Counted from the first letter of the stretch, positions 23,671 through 32,996 are shown. The stretch is DNA of 49,557 bases from Gemmataceae bacterium (GCA_009697105.1 SIAQ01000023.1:1-49557), one strand, 5' to 3'. Notes: a model not told the origin generated them from the sequence alone. Translations and numbers: made by a program.

Positions 23671-24472
23671 GAAAACAGAGCGGGATCGGTTGCATCGCGG
23701 TACGCACACGCCGATTCTCCGCGACCTGCCCGGCGTAACCGAGCATCATCGGCAACATCGTCAGCGTCATAATCGCCCACAGGACCACCGATAGGCCGAG
23801 GGCGTGCATCGGCTGGAATCGCAGGATCAACCATAGGCCGATGAACCAACCGAGCAGATGGCAGAAATTGAACACGAGGTTCAGGATCAGCAGTCCGAGA
23901 TGGAATCTTCGCGGGATGCCCGTCGGGCCTACGTCGAATTCGATCATCGACCAGCCGTCCTTGGTGACAAACGTGCGGTAACCGCTGGTATCGCCGCGAA
24001 CGAGATCGAACCGCATTTTCGTGCCGCCGACGTTATCGGTCTCGATGGCGAGGATGTCCTGCGGCTGCCAAGGTCGTTTCGCAGGGGTCCCCTCATAGTA
24101 GAACCGGCCACGATCATCGTGTCTGCTGACGTAGGCGAAACGCTCGCCGTCCTGAAATTCACCGGCTTTCTTTCGCTTGACCGCCCAGATATTCTTAATG
24201 GGACGATCAAACTTTTCCACAACAGGGCTGAAGCGGTGGAGGGTATTGATCGGCAAATTCGTCGTGCTGGCGTTCGCGGAGAAGGCGATCGAGAAACACC
24301 AAATCGAGAAACCGAACGAAAGCAACACGCCGGCAAGCGGGGCCTGCCAGGCGATCCCGGCTGAGGGTTCGGTATAGATGTAGCCCTGAAAATAATACGT
24401 GCCCGCCCAGAGCACCGCAGTGATGCCGATGGTGGCGACGATCAGAATCATGATGAGTGCCAGCACCAACAA
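23657..24472 (-). CDS. Multi-pass membrane protein with soluble beta domain
   Basis: 271 residues. N-terminal hydrophobic helices (IMILIVATIGITAVLWAG and PLAGVLLSFGFSIWCFSIAF) are followed by a soluble region of about 100 residues with beta-rich text (RFAYVSRHDDRGRFYYEG, TKMRFDLVRGD, SMIEFDVGPTGIPR). Three more helices follow (LLILNLVFNFCHLLGWFIGLW, ALGLSVVLWAIMTLTML and neighbours). This resembles DUF3592-like or PH-like membrane proteins but I cannot name it. The first possible start is a TTG at 24472; GTG at 24466 has better GGAG spacing. The C-terminal PLAA comes from repeat R1. Confidence 0.75.
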   Translation of the reverse strand: MLVLALIMILIVATIGITAVLWAGTYYFQGYIYTEPSAGIAWQAPLAGVLLSFGFSIWCFSIAFSANASTTNLPINTLHRFSPVVEKFDRPIKNIWAVKRKKAGEFQDGERFAYVSRHDDRGRFYYEGTPAKRPWQPQDILAIETDNVGGTKMRFDLVRGDTSGYRTFVTKDGWSMIEFDVGPTGIPRRFHLGLLILNLVFNFCHLLGWFIGLWLILRFQPMHALGLSVVLWAIMTLTMLPMMLGYAGQVAENRRVRTAMQPIPLCFPLAA

Positions 24473-24479
24473 ACTCCGT

Positions 24480-24552
24480 CAAGCCCCAAGACGAGCGCAG
24501 CAATTCCTGGGATTCAACCCCCCGCGAATCGCTGCGCTCATCGCGGGGCTTG
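24480..24552. repeat. Inverted repeat R6 between divergent genes
   Basis: CAAGCCCC-x3-ACGAGCGCAGCAATTC pairs with GAATCGCTGCGCTCATCGCGGGGCTTG with few mismatches. It stands between the start of the membrane-protein gene and the divergent thioredoxin-fold gene. Confidence 0.85.
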
Positions 24553-24638
24553 GAAACAGGTGAATGGTAATATACGCGATGCGGGTGGATTTGCGAAGCG
24601 GGAAAGCCAGGCGGGTTCAGTCAACGTCAAAATCTCAC

Positions 24639-24666
24639 TTGCGTGAATTCGCCGAGTTGTTATAGT
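24639..24666 (+). promoter_or_regulatory. Possible promoter of the thioredoxin-fold gene
   Basis: TTGCGT, a 16-base spacer, then TATAGT (24661-24666), 33 bp before the first ATG. The -10 box is good and the -35 box weak. Confidence 0.35.
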
Positions 24667-24698
24667 CCCGCGACGCACGGAAAACGCGCCGCCTCGCC

Positions 24699-26168
24699 AT
24701 GCGCCGAGTTGGAAGCATCGGTTGTTTTGGAAATCTGGGATTCATGCTAACGTCAATTTGTCTACTATCGTGTATCCTTACGCTCGGTCAGCCGATCGAC
24801 CGCACCGAACGGCAATTGACGCCGGACCTCGTGCCGGGGCTTGAGCTTGAATATCTCGGCACATACACCGAAGAATCGCTAATCCCGAACGCGCTATACC
24901 AGCGACCGTATCGCCTTGAGGCAAACATGCTCGTTCTCGATGTCGGCGTGAAAAGCTGGCAGGTTGCGTTGATGACCACGCTGCGCTATCACGAAGCCAA
25001 GCAGGCCGCCGACACGAAAGCGAACCTCCCGTCCTCGGTTCGGCTCGAAATCGCGAAGCTCGATTGGCAGGGGCGGTTTCAGACCGCGGACAAAAAAATC
25101 CTCACGCCCGCAACCACCGGCCCTCCGACGCTCGAATGCGGATTCATCTTGACGACTCCGAACGCGAAAGTCGGCCACACCACGACCTGGGATGTCATTG
25201 AACCTGGCCAGCCCACGCAACGGTGGCAGGGCATGGGCACGGAATCGATTCACGGCATCACCTGCATGAAATTCGTCGGCGTCCAACAATCACCGGACTG
25301 GAACCTGCCGCGCGCGGATCGCTCCTCGTGGCGCAAACGGGACACCGTTTGGCTGCACCCGCAACTTCTCGCCGCTCAGCGTGTCGAACGCGTCATCGAA
25401 CATCGGGATCCGGCCCGCGAAGTAGCCACTCGCCGCTGCGTAATTCGCTACGATCTCGAACGGCACATTCGCTATCCCACGCGATTCTTGGAGGAACGCC
25501 GACAGGAAATCGAACGAGCTGCCAAGATGAATGATGAGGCGATGCCATTACTGAAGCAGCCGGGCGGGAAGCAGCAGCAGATCGATTCGTTGTTGACTCG
25601 GGTGGCGCATCACATCGATCGCTATCAGCCGACGCCGTATCGCGCGTCGGTATCGCACCTGAAGACGTTGCTTGTGAGTGCGAAGAAGGGCGAGTCGCCC
25701 GTCGCTCCGCCAATGCAGAATTCACCGGTAGCCGTGATTCAAGTTGCCACGGTCGGGCATCGGGCGCCGGACTTTAGCGTCAGCGCGTTGAACGGCACGG
25801 AAACCGAACGGCTCGGCAAACACACCGGCAAACCGGTGTTGATCTTCTTCTACAACCCCGCGACCGACCTCGGCAAGGAAGTTCTCCGCTACGTAAAAAC
25901 ACTTAACGACCGCGTTGCCGGTCGAATGGCGGTTTTCGCCATGGCGGTGACCCGCGATGTCGAGATGGCGCTCGGGCAGCACAAAGAGATGCTCCTGCCG
26001 TTTCCGGTCCTCGACGGGACCGGCATGCGCCAATTGCTCGGCGCGACCGACACACCTTGCTTCGTCGTCGTCGATCCCGACGGCATCATCCGCCTGGCCC
26101 AAACCGGCTGGGGCTATCAGACACCCGGCGAAATCGAATCGTCGCTTGGATTGCTGAACCAACGCTGA
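24699..26168 (+). CDS. Secreted protein with C-terminal thioredoxin-like domain lacking CxxC
   Basis: 489 residues. After a signal peptide (strongest if translation begins at ATG 24744, MLTSICLLSCILTLGQ) comes a beta-rich domain of about 250 residues typical of planctomycete secreted proteins, and a helical linker (about 265-340). A peroxiredoxin/TlpA-type fold follows: VGHRAPDFSVSALNG, KPVLIFFYNPATDLGKEVL, MAVFAMAVTRD, LPFPVLDGTG and TPCFVVVDPDGIIR. The redox position reads NPATDLG where active proteins have CxxC, so disulfide chemistry is unlikely. It probably has a binding role. Confidence 0.8.
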   Translation: MRRVGSIGCFGNLGFMLTSICLLSCILTLGQPIDRTERQLTPDLVPGLELEYLGTYTEESLIPNALYQRPYRLEANMLVLDVGVKSWQVALMTTLRYHEAKQAADTKANLPSSVRLEIAKLDWQGRFQTADKKILTPATTGPPTLECGFILTTPNAKVGHTTTWDVIEPGQPTQRWQGMGTESIHGITCMKFVGVQQSPDWNLPRADRSSWRKRDTVWLHPQLLAAQRVERVIEHRDPAREVATRRCVIRYDLERHIRYPTRFLEERRQEIERAAKMNDEAMPLLKQPGGKQQQIDSLLTRVAHHIDRYQPTPYRASVSHLKTLLVSAKKGESPVAPPMQNSPVAVIQVATVGHRAPDFSVSALNGTETERLGKHTGKPVLIFFYNPATDLGKEVLRYVKTLNDRVAGRMAVFAMAVTRDVEMALGQHKEMLLPFPVLDGTGMRQLLGATDTPCFVVVDPDGIIRLAQTGWGYQTPGEIESSLGLLNQR

Positions 26169-26187
26169 CGCCAGCTGGCCTATCTCC

Positions 26188-26239
26188 CGCTTGCCGTTTA
26201 GCGCTCGCGTCGGATTATCCGAGCGCTAAACGACAAGCG
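26188..26239. repeat. Hairpin repeat R1
   Basis: CGCTTGCCGTTTAGCGCTCG pairs with CGAGCGCTAAACGACAAGCG with one mismatch. It starts 19 bp after the preceding stop. The rest of the gap to 26453 shows no gene. Confidence 0.9.
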
Positions 26240-26453
26240 AATATTCCCTCTTATCGCGATTTCGCACATTACCGCGCCAATCCCATTTCTCGGCATTCTC
26301 GAACTTTTCGATAGTCTCCCTGTTCTATTTTCTACCAAGACTCTCCGAGTTGCCCTGCGGGTCTTGTTTCTCTGTTATGAAAGACGATACGATGAAGATA
26401 AGGCATCCTGCCCACATTCGCGAAGTCGGCAACCTTCGGGAGGGGGCCAAACG

Positions 26454-26936
26454 ATGGAGTATCAGATTCAGCCGAATTCCCGCCGATGTGCCGTTACGAA
26501 TCGCGAGCTAAAACCTGGCGAGCGTTACTTCACGGCGTTGGTGGAAGAAAATCGGCAGTTCGTGCGAAAAGATTTCAGCAACGAGGCCTGGCAAGGTCCG
26601 CCGCTGGGAGCGTTCAGCTTCTGGATGGGGCGTGTCGCTGTCGGTACGGAAAAGGTCAAGCCGCGTTTCGATGACGACCTTCTGGAGGAATGTTTCGGGC
26701 GTTTGGAAGGACAGCTCGATCCGAAACGGGCAAATTTCCGCTACGTGCTCGCTTTGCTCTTGCTAAGGCGACGCCGTTTCCGGTATGAGACCTCTGTGAT
26801 GCGCGACGGCAAGGAGGTTATGACCCTCCGCTGCCTTCGCACCAACGCCAAGCATGAAGTCACCAACCCTCGCCTGAACGAAGACGAGATGGCCCAAGCC
26901 CAGGACGAGGTGTTTGAAGTGCTGGGATGGAAGTGA
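26454..26936 (+). CDS. Conserved planctomycete protein of unknown function
   Basis: 160 residues from MEYQIQPNSRRCAVTNRELKPGE. A purine-rich GGGAGGGGG ribosome site precedes the ATG. There is no signal peptide or membrane segment. The opening CAVTNRELKPGERYF looks like half of a small zinc-binding or treble-clef element, followed by RYVLALLLLRRRRFRYE and an acidic C-terminus. I recall it as a recurrent planctomycete gene but know no function. A likely transcript continues towards the lipoprotein gene at 27031, separated by repeat R1. Confidence 0.75.
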   Translation: MEYQIQPNSRRCAVTNRELKPGERYFTALVEENRQFVRKDFSNEAWQGPPLGAFSFWMGRVAVGTEKVKPRFDDDLLEECFGRLEGQLDPKRANFRYVLALLLLRRRRFRYETSVMRDGKEVMTLRCLRTNAKHEVTNPRLNEDEMAQAQDEVFEVLGWK

Positions 26937-26950
26937 TGGTTTCCGAATCA

Positions 26951-27004
26951 CCGCTTGCGGCCTAGCGCTCACAGCACGCCGCGCGAGCGCCAAGCCGCAA
27001 GCGG
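26951..27004. repeat. Hairpin repeat R1
   Basis: CCGCTTGCGGCCTAGCGCTC pairs with GAGCGCCAAGCCGCAAGCGG with one mismatch. It starts 14 bp after the stop of the preceding gene, between two rightward genes. Confidence 0.9.
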
Positions 27005-27030
27005 CAAAACGTTGAAAAGAGAACGTCATC

Positions 27031-27933
27031 ATGCAAACCCTAATTCGCCGCTTATTTCTGGGATTGCTGATCGTTCTCGGCGCCGGCTGCGAAAGCACGC
27101 GCTGGAACTGGTTCAAACCCAACAACGACAACTCCGCCAAACCCGGGGCGACTCCGTCTGTCGCTAATCTTGTCACTTATCTCAATAACAACGCTGAGCG
27201 AATCCAAAGTCTGCGCGTCGAGGATCTCTCCATCGACGCAACGATGGGCAATCAGTCGATCGGGCTACAAGGTCGCATCTTTGCTGAGAAACCACGCAAC
27301 TTTCGCATGAAAGTGACGGCGTTCGGCAAGGACGAAGTGGATATCGGATCGAACCAGCAAGAGTTCTGGTTCTGGGCCGCGAAGAACCCAGACCCGTATC
27401 AGTATTTTTGCAGCTACAACGATTTCCAGTCCGGCCGTGTTCGCCGCATGCCCCTGCCAATCCAGCCGGAATGGGTGATGGAAGCGATGGGCCTCGGACC
27501 GTACGGCCCCGCTGATCGTTACAAGCTGGAGCAGGATGGGCAGGTCGTGAAATTGGTGGAACACATGACGACGCCAGCGGGCCAAAAGGTGCGTAAGGTC
27601 ATCGTCATCAATCGCCGAGAGGTACGCTCGCCGGAACCGCAGGTCAAGGGGTACCTGTTGCTGGACGATGCGACCGGTCAGGAGATATGCGCGGCGAGCA
27701 TCACTAGCACAACCGTCGATCGCAAGACCGGGGCGATCGTGCCGTATCGGATGGAATTGCGCATGCCGACGCAGAAGATGCGGATGAGCCTGAAGATGGA
27801 CGGCCTAACGACTAACGCGCCGACGAGTGGAACGCCGTTCGTGCGGCAACCGATGACGAACATCGAGCCGTTTAACCTTGCCACGGAACGCATTGAGCCA
27901 TTTGGCTTCCAGCGAACGGAAGCCCAGAGGTGA
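27031..27933 (+). CDS. Outer-membrane-type lipoprotein, LolA/DUF4292-like
   Basis: 300 residues with a lipoprotein signal: LFLGLLIVLGAGC, lipid-attachment Cys at about residue 20. The mature part resembles LolA/LolB-like or DUF4292 proteins: NAERIQSLRVEDLSIDATMGNQSIGLQGRIFAEKPRNFRMKV, quoted here as positions about 54-95, followed by strands around YLLLDDATGQ and YRMELRMPTQKMRMSLKM. The likely role is lipid or lipoprotein handling or envelope structure. The last codons (EAQR) and the TGA stop are made by the left arm of repeat R5. Confidence 0.78.
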   Translation: MQTLIRRLFLGLLIVLGAGCESTRWNWFKPNNDNSAKPGATPSVANLVTYLNNNAERIQSLRVEDLSIDATMGNQSIGLQGRIFAEKPRNFRMKVTAFGKDEVDIGSNQQEFWFWAAKNPDPYQYFCSYNDFQSGRVRRMPLPIQPEWVMEAMGLGPYGPADRYKLEQDGQVVKLVEHMTTPAGQKVRKVIVINRREVRSPEPQVKGYLLLDDATGQEICAASITSTTVDRKTGAIVPYRMELRMPTQKMRMSLKMDGLTTNAPTSGTPFVRQPMTNIEPFNLATERIEPFGFQRTEAQR

Positions 27934-27987
27934 GGTACTCCGAACCTCTGGGAGCCCAAGGGTTCGGAGTACCTCACCCTTGGGCTT
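27920..27987. repeat. Hairpin repeat R5, complete copy with two alternative folds
   Basis: Long fold: AAGCCC/GGGCTT outer pairs plus an 18-bp perfect stem GGTGAGGTACTCCGAACC with its complement. Alternative fold: two side-by-side hairpins, CCCAGAGG/CCTCTGGG and CCCAAGGG/CCCTTGGG. It lies between convergent genes and contains the stop of the lipoprotein gene. Confidence 0.92.
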
Positions 27988-27996
27988 TGCGGTCCG

Positions 27997-28452
27997 TCAC
28001 ACCGCCTTGGCCAGGGTACTATACCCCAACACGGCGTTGGCAAGCCCTTCAGCCCCTAGGCGGCGCGAGGTGGACTCGCTGGCTCCCACGGCGCGGAGGT
28101 GATCTTCGGAGATTTGGTGTGTTTCCGAGGCGACCATCACGATGTGCAGATCGGCGTGCTCGACATTGAGTTTTGCGCTGGTCAGCCAGCTGCTAATATC
28201 CGCCAGCGATTCCTCGATGGCGACGACATTGGGTTGCCATTCGCGCGTCAATTCGATTGCTTCCATGCCGCTCGTTACGAGTTGCACTTCCCAGCCCAGC
28301 CGGCGAAAGAACCGCCCGCATTCCGATGCAAACGCACCGTCCACGTAGGCCAATAGCAGACGCGGCCTGTTGCTGAAATCAGTCTCGAACCTTTCGTTCA
28401 TGTTCCGACTACCTGTTCTGCCTGCAAAAACCACATTCTTCAGAACTTTCAT
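27997..28452 (-). CDS. Receiver-like (response-regulator fold) protein
   Basis: 151 residues from ATG 28452 (GGAG four bases upstream) or 134 from ATG 28401. The body follows the CheY pattern: RPRLLLAYVDGAFASECGRFF, the helix RRLGWEVQLVTSGMEAIELTREWQPNVVAIEESL, given for positions about 47-80, and HIVMVASETH with the conserved Ser/Thr position. The residue at the phosphoacceptor site is Glu (VVAIEE) where active receivers have Asp, so it is probably a non-phosphorylated pseudo-receiver. No kinase is adjacent. The C-terminus lacks an output domain. Confidence 0.72.
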   Translation of the reverse strand: MKVLKNVVFAGRTGSRNMNERFETDFSNRPRLLLAYVDGAFASECGRFFRRLGWEVQLVTSGMEAIELTREWQPNVVAIEESLADISSWLTSAKLNVEHADLHIVMVASETHQISEDHLRAVGASESTSRRLGAEGLANAVLGYSTLAKAV

Positions 28453-28623
28453 TTTTCTCCAACTCAACTGTACGCTGTTTTTGTGTGGTCTGGGTTCGGT
28501 TTTCAAGAATTTTCCTCGAAGAAACCCAGCGTAATAGGCTCTTCGCGTGGAATAATCGTACCCAGATCGCTAAAAAATTCCTAGCCGAGTTCGCTCGGCT
28601 CGTTACGAACACCGTATTTTCCC

Positions 28624-28688
28624 ATATAGCCCGCCATTTATGGCGGGTTTGTCGTCGGGAAAAACCCGCCATAAATGGCGGGCTATAT
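28624..28688. repeat. Inverted repeat R8 between divergent genes
   Basis: 27-bp perfect arms beginning ATATAGCCCGCCATTTATGG, 11-base loop. Each arm is itself nearly palindromic (CCCGCCATTTATGGCGGG), so paired small hairpins are possible, as in R5. It ends 20 bp before the GTG start of the next gene. Confidence 0.92.
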
Positions 28689-28707
28689 TTAATCTGGAGC
28701 ATTGAAA

Positions 28708-29970
28708 GTGGCCAAGAAAACGACCGCAAGCAAAACACCGGAAAAGACGAGTCCCTCTATTATACGCGAAACAATCGCCGCCGGCGGCGGAATTTTGCTT
28801 CTCGCGCCAACTTGGGTGCCGCGTGCCTTCCTGACACCAGGCCGACGCCTGAAACTTCACTCCGACGATATCTACGCCTACGGCGCCAACCGCGGCGGCA
28901 TCGACGAACGCTGGTTCGCCTCCACCACCCACGCCGCCAACGACGGCGCCGACTGGGACGAAGGCCTATCCTACGTCGTTCACGACGGGAAAAAATCCTT
29001 CACCATCCTCGACGCAATCAAAGCCGCCAAGGCCGACCTCATCGGTCCCGACATTTGGGCCAAGTATCAACGCTGGCCCGTCTACTCGAAGTTCTTCGAC
29101 AACATGGGCCCCATTCCCCATCACATGCACCAGAGCGCAAAGCAAGCCGCGCTCGTCGGACAACAGGGCAAGCCCGAGTCGTACTACTTCCCGCCGCAGA
29201 TGAACTACATCGGCAACAACTTCCCCTACACGTTCATGGGCCTCGAACCCGGCACGCAAAAGTCGGACGTTCGCCGCTGCCTCGAAAATTGGAACAAGGG
29301 CGACAACGGCATCCTCGATCTCAGCAAAGCTTATCGCCTCAAACCAGGCACCGGCTGGCTGATCCCGCCATGCATCCTCCACGCGCCGGGTTCGCTCGTC
29401 ACCTACGAACCGCAATGGGGCTCCGACGTGTTCGGCATGTACCAGTCGATGGTCGAAGGCCGATATGTGCCCTGGGATTTGCTCGTGAAGGATGTGCCGA
29501 AGAAGTATCACAAGGATCTCGATTACCTCGTCGAGCAGCTTGATTGGGCAGGCAACGTCAACCCGAACTTCAAGGAAAGCCAGTATCTCGAGCCGATCCT
29601 CGCCGAGGGCGGCGCGGACCAGGGCTACGAGGACAAGTGGATCGTCTATGGCAAAATCGATGGCGAGGAACTCTTCACTGCCAAGGAACTGACCGTCCAG
29701 CCCGGCACGAAAATCACCATCAAGGACAACGGCGCCTACGGCCTGACGGCGGTCCAGGGCAGCGGCACAATCAACGGCAAACGCCTGCAAACGCCATTGA
29801 TGATCCGCTTCACCCAGCTCACCGAGGACGAATACTTCGTCAGCCACGGTGCCGCGCGAGCCGGTGTGACGTACGACAACACCGGCGACGAACCGCTCGT
29901 AATTTTGCGCTATTTCGGGCCAGGCGTGAACCCGCAGGCGCCGAAGATCGGGGACGCGAAAAAACGATGA
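28708..29970 (+). CDS. Phosphomannose isomerase-like cupin protein
   Basis: 420 residues from GTG 28708 (GGAG nine bases upstream; TTG 28702 is possible). Cupin metal-site text is visible: PIPHHMHQSAKQAAL with two His ligands, then ILHAPGSLVTYEPQWGSD with a further His, and a second cupin half at TAVQGSGTINGKRLQ and YFVSHGAARAGVTYDN. The layout resembles class I mannose-6-phosphate isomerases and related sugar-isomerase cupins, but length and surrounding text differ. I infer a metal-dependent sugar isomerase or binding protein. The start follows repeat R8 directly, leaving little room for a standard promoter downstream of it. Confidence 0.68.
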   Translation: MAKKTTASKTPEKTSPSIIRETIAAGGGILLLAPTWVPRAFLTPGRRLKLHSDDIYAYGANRGGIDERWFASTTHAANDGADWDEGLSYVVHDGKKSFTILDAIKAAKADLIGPDIWAKYQRWPVYSKFFDNMGPIPHHMHQSAKQAALVGQQGKPESYYFPPQMNYIGNNFPYTFMGLEPGTQKSDVRRCLENWNKGDNGILDLSKAYRLKPGTGWLIPPCILHAPGSLVTYEPQWGSDVFGMYQSMVEGRYVPWDLLVKDVPKKYHKDLDYLVEQLDWAGNVNPNFKESQYLEPILAEGGADQGYEDKWIVYGKIDGEELFTAKELTVQPGTKITIKDNGAYGLTAVQGSGTINGKRLQTPLMIRFTQLTEDEYFVSHGAARAGVTYDNTGDEPLVILRYFGPGVNPQAPKIGDAKKR

Positions 29971-29989
29971 TCGTGAAACTGCCCGACTT

Positions 29990-30026
29990 CGTTTAGCGCC
30001 CGCAAAGCGCCGCGCGAACGCAAACG
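29990..30026. repeat. Degenerate hairpin repeat R1
   Basis: CGTTTAGCGC and AACGCAAACG with a GCGCCGCGCG centre resemble the R1 arms with several mismatches. It starts 19 bp after the cupin gene stop. Confidence 0.5.
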
Positions 30027-30107
30027 ATTTCGGGAAGGACAATCGAGACGATGTCGATTCAATCGAACTTACGTTGATGCGCCCCAATTGCGGACGGAGG
30101 GATACTC

Positions 30108-31169
30108 ATGAAACGATACGCAGCAATCTTGGCCGTGGCCCTTTGGTGTATTGTCTCATCCGCTGCACCCGTGGTGGCGCAGGAGACGAAGGCCTCCACC
30201 GTGAAAATGGTTCGATCGTTCACGGAATTAAAGACGCAGAAATATTCCGTACGGTTCTCTCCGTCGGGGCGCGAAATCCTATCATCGGGCTTCCTCGGGA
30301 CAATCCTCTGGGACATCGAATCGGGATTCATACTAAAGACGCACAAATTCGGTGGCGTTGCAATCTACAGCGGCGATGGTAAGCACATTTTTATTGGGAG
30401 CAGATTCATCGCGAACGGTGCGAAACCATTGATGCGGATTGACCCTAAGACGTGGGAAGGCACCGAATTGATGCCGCATCCCGGCACAATCGAGTGCATG
30501 GCGGCGTCCGACGACGGGAAGTATCTGCTTTGTGGTGGTGCCAAGGAGTTCCAGTTAAACTCTGTCGGTCCTCCTGGATCGATTTCAATTTGGAGTGTCA
30601 AAGATCGGAAAGTGGTTCGGACACTCGAAGGGCATCTCATGCCTGTACAAGGTGTTGCCTTCGTGCCGGGCACCTTTCAGGCGTTGTCAATTAGCTATGA
30701 CGGAACCATTCGCCGGTGGGATCTTTCGGACGGAAAAGAATTGAAACGAATGGGGAAGCCCGTCAATTTGATAAGAGACGATCGTCCGTTACCGCTCGCT
30801 GTCTTTAGGGACGGTAAATCGTTTTCTGCTCTTGATTACATTTTTGACGTTGATGGGTTTGCAATGGGACTCAAGTTGGAACTTACGATGCAACAGCGAA
30901 CGATCCCCGGCATCTGTGTGGCGATCTCTCCGGATCAGCGGATCATAGCTGCTGGAAATCGGGAGGGAGTTGTCCGCCTGTTTCATGCAAAAACGGGCAA
31001 ATTGCTTAATACCTTTCATGCTCACAACAACCGTGCAAGTGTCAACTCCATCGATTTTTCACCCGATGGCCAATTCATCGCTACAGGCGGCGATGGTGCT
31101 AATCCTAATCCTGGACAGGGGCCTGGCGACTATACCGTCAGGATCTGGAAGGTGCCGCCAGTTGAGTGA
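30108..31169 (+). CDS. Secreted WD40-repeat protein
   Basis: 353 residues with a signal peptide (LWCIVSSAAPVVAQ). WD40-type blades are visible: KYSVRFSPSGREILSSGFLGTILWDIESG, given for about positions 44-72, CMAASDDGKYLLCGGA, GSISIWSVKDRKVVRTLEGH, QALSISYDGTIRRWDLSDGKEL, GVVRLFHAKTGKLLNTFHAH and IDFSPDGQFIATGGDG with YTVRIWKV. About six to seven blades would make one propeller, a protein-binding platform. Such proteins are very common in planctomycetes. Base use is lower in GC than in neighbouring genes. Confidence 0.88.
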   Translation: MKRYAAILAVALWCIVSSAAPVVAQETKASTVKMVRSFTELKTQKYSVRFSPSGREILSSGFLGTILWDIESGFILKTHKFGGVAIYSGDGKHIFIGSRFIANGAKPLMRIDPKTWEGTELMPHPGTIECMAASDDGKYLLCGGAKEFQLNSVGPPGSISIWSVKDRKVVRTLEGHLMPVQGVAFVPGTFQALSISYDGTIRRWDLSDGKELKRMGKPVNLIRDDRPLPLAVFRDGKSFSALDYIFDVDGFAMGLKLELTMQQRTIPGICVAISPDQRIIAAGNREGVVRLFHAKTGKLLNTFHAHNNRASVNSIDFSPDGQFIATGGDGANPNPGQGPGDYTVRIWKVPPVE

Positions 31170-31278
31170 TCGCTAACACGCAGAGATTGATGCCAGAACT
31201 CTCGGTAAACGCCACATGAGCTGTGCGCTGATATGATAAAATAAGTTCTCTCCCAAAATGCCCACAATGGAGTGCGAA

Positions 31279-31527
31279 ATGATTACCTCTACCGATATTC
31301 GAAGCCGTCTGAACAGACAGCCGTTCTCGCCGTTTCGCATCCGAACCAGCTCAGGCCAGGCGTATGATGTCCTTCACCCCGAGTTCGCGATAGTAGGCAA
31401 GCGCGTGGTTGTCGTCGGTATCCCATCTCAACAAGACGATCCCGAATTCGACCAGGCGCATGTCGTGTCGATCCTCCACGTTTCGGCGTTGGAGACGCTA
31501 CTGGAGAAGGTGCACGCAGCGACCTAG
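31279..31527 (+). CDS. Small conserved planctomycete protein of unknown function
   Basis: 82 residues from ATG 31279, which has GGAG six bases upstream. The pattern [38 protein letters not shown] recalls a small beta-rich family I have seen repeatedly in planctomycetes (N-terminal PF-x-PF-x-I, then G-x-x-Y-x-V-x-HPEF). No catalytic motif or membrane segment is visible. It ends 50 bp before the TIM-barrel gene and may share its transcript. Confidence 0.72.
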   Translation: MITSTDIRSRLNRQPFSPFRIRTSSGQAYDVLHPEFAIVGKRVVVVGIPSQQDDPEFDQAHVVSILHVSALETLLEKVHAAT

Positions 31528-31577
31528 TGCGGAGTCTCGCCAATTCAACAAATGATGGTCCCAAACTCAGAGGTTCT

Positions 31578-32618
<1,041 letters not shown>

Positions 32619-32623
32619 GGCGA

Positions 32624-32682
32624 AAGCCCAGAGGTGAGGTACTCCGAACCTCTGGGATCCCAAGGGTTCGGAGTGCCTCGCC
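32624..32682. repeat. Hairpin repeat R5, truncated copy
   Basis: Matches the copy at 27920 through both long-stem arms, but the right arm has diverged (GTGCCTCGCC for GTACCTCACC) and the final CTTGGGCTT is missing. Confidence 0.85.
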
Positions 32683-32727
32683 ACATTGGCACCAACTTAA
32701 GGAATACGCACCAAACAAACACAATTG

Positions 32728-32854
32728 AACCACAGAGGCACAGAGGACACAGAGAAAATACGAAGAATGGGGAGCAAAGAAGGCGGGCTGAATCGTTAAG
32801 TGTTCCCTTCGCTATTCCTCGCATTTTCCCTGTGTCCTCTGTGCCTCTGTGGTT
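32728..32854. repeat. Inverted repeat R9 (CACAGAGG type)
   Basis: Arms of 32 bases beginning AACCACAGAGGCACAGAGG pair with one mismatch around a 63-base spacer. This motif is one I recall from many unrelated bacterial genomes. It lies between two pieces of R5. Confidence 0.9.
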
Positions 32855-32897
32855 AGTTCGCATTTGTTTTCCATCATATCCTTACGTTAATGCGTAT

Positions 32898-32926
32898 GGG
32901 GTTCGGAGTACCTCACCCTTGGGCTT
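32898..32926. repeat. Solo right arm of repeat R5
   Basis: GGGTTCGGAGTACCTCACCC followed by TTGGGCTT is identical to the right half of the copy at 27920. The interval 32927-32996 shows only the start region of the next gene. Confidence 0.85.
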
Positions 32927-32996
32927 TGCATTTCCTTTTCCGCAATCTTGGCGGGGAACCAATGCCGACGCGCCCTATTGAACAAGGAACATAACT

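Noticed and set aside
28966..30087. Long open frame (373 codons) antisense to the cupin gene.
   Set aside because: It mirrors the strong codon bias of the sense gene. The translation has no recognisable motif or ribosome site, while the sense strand shows cupin motifs.
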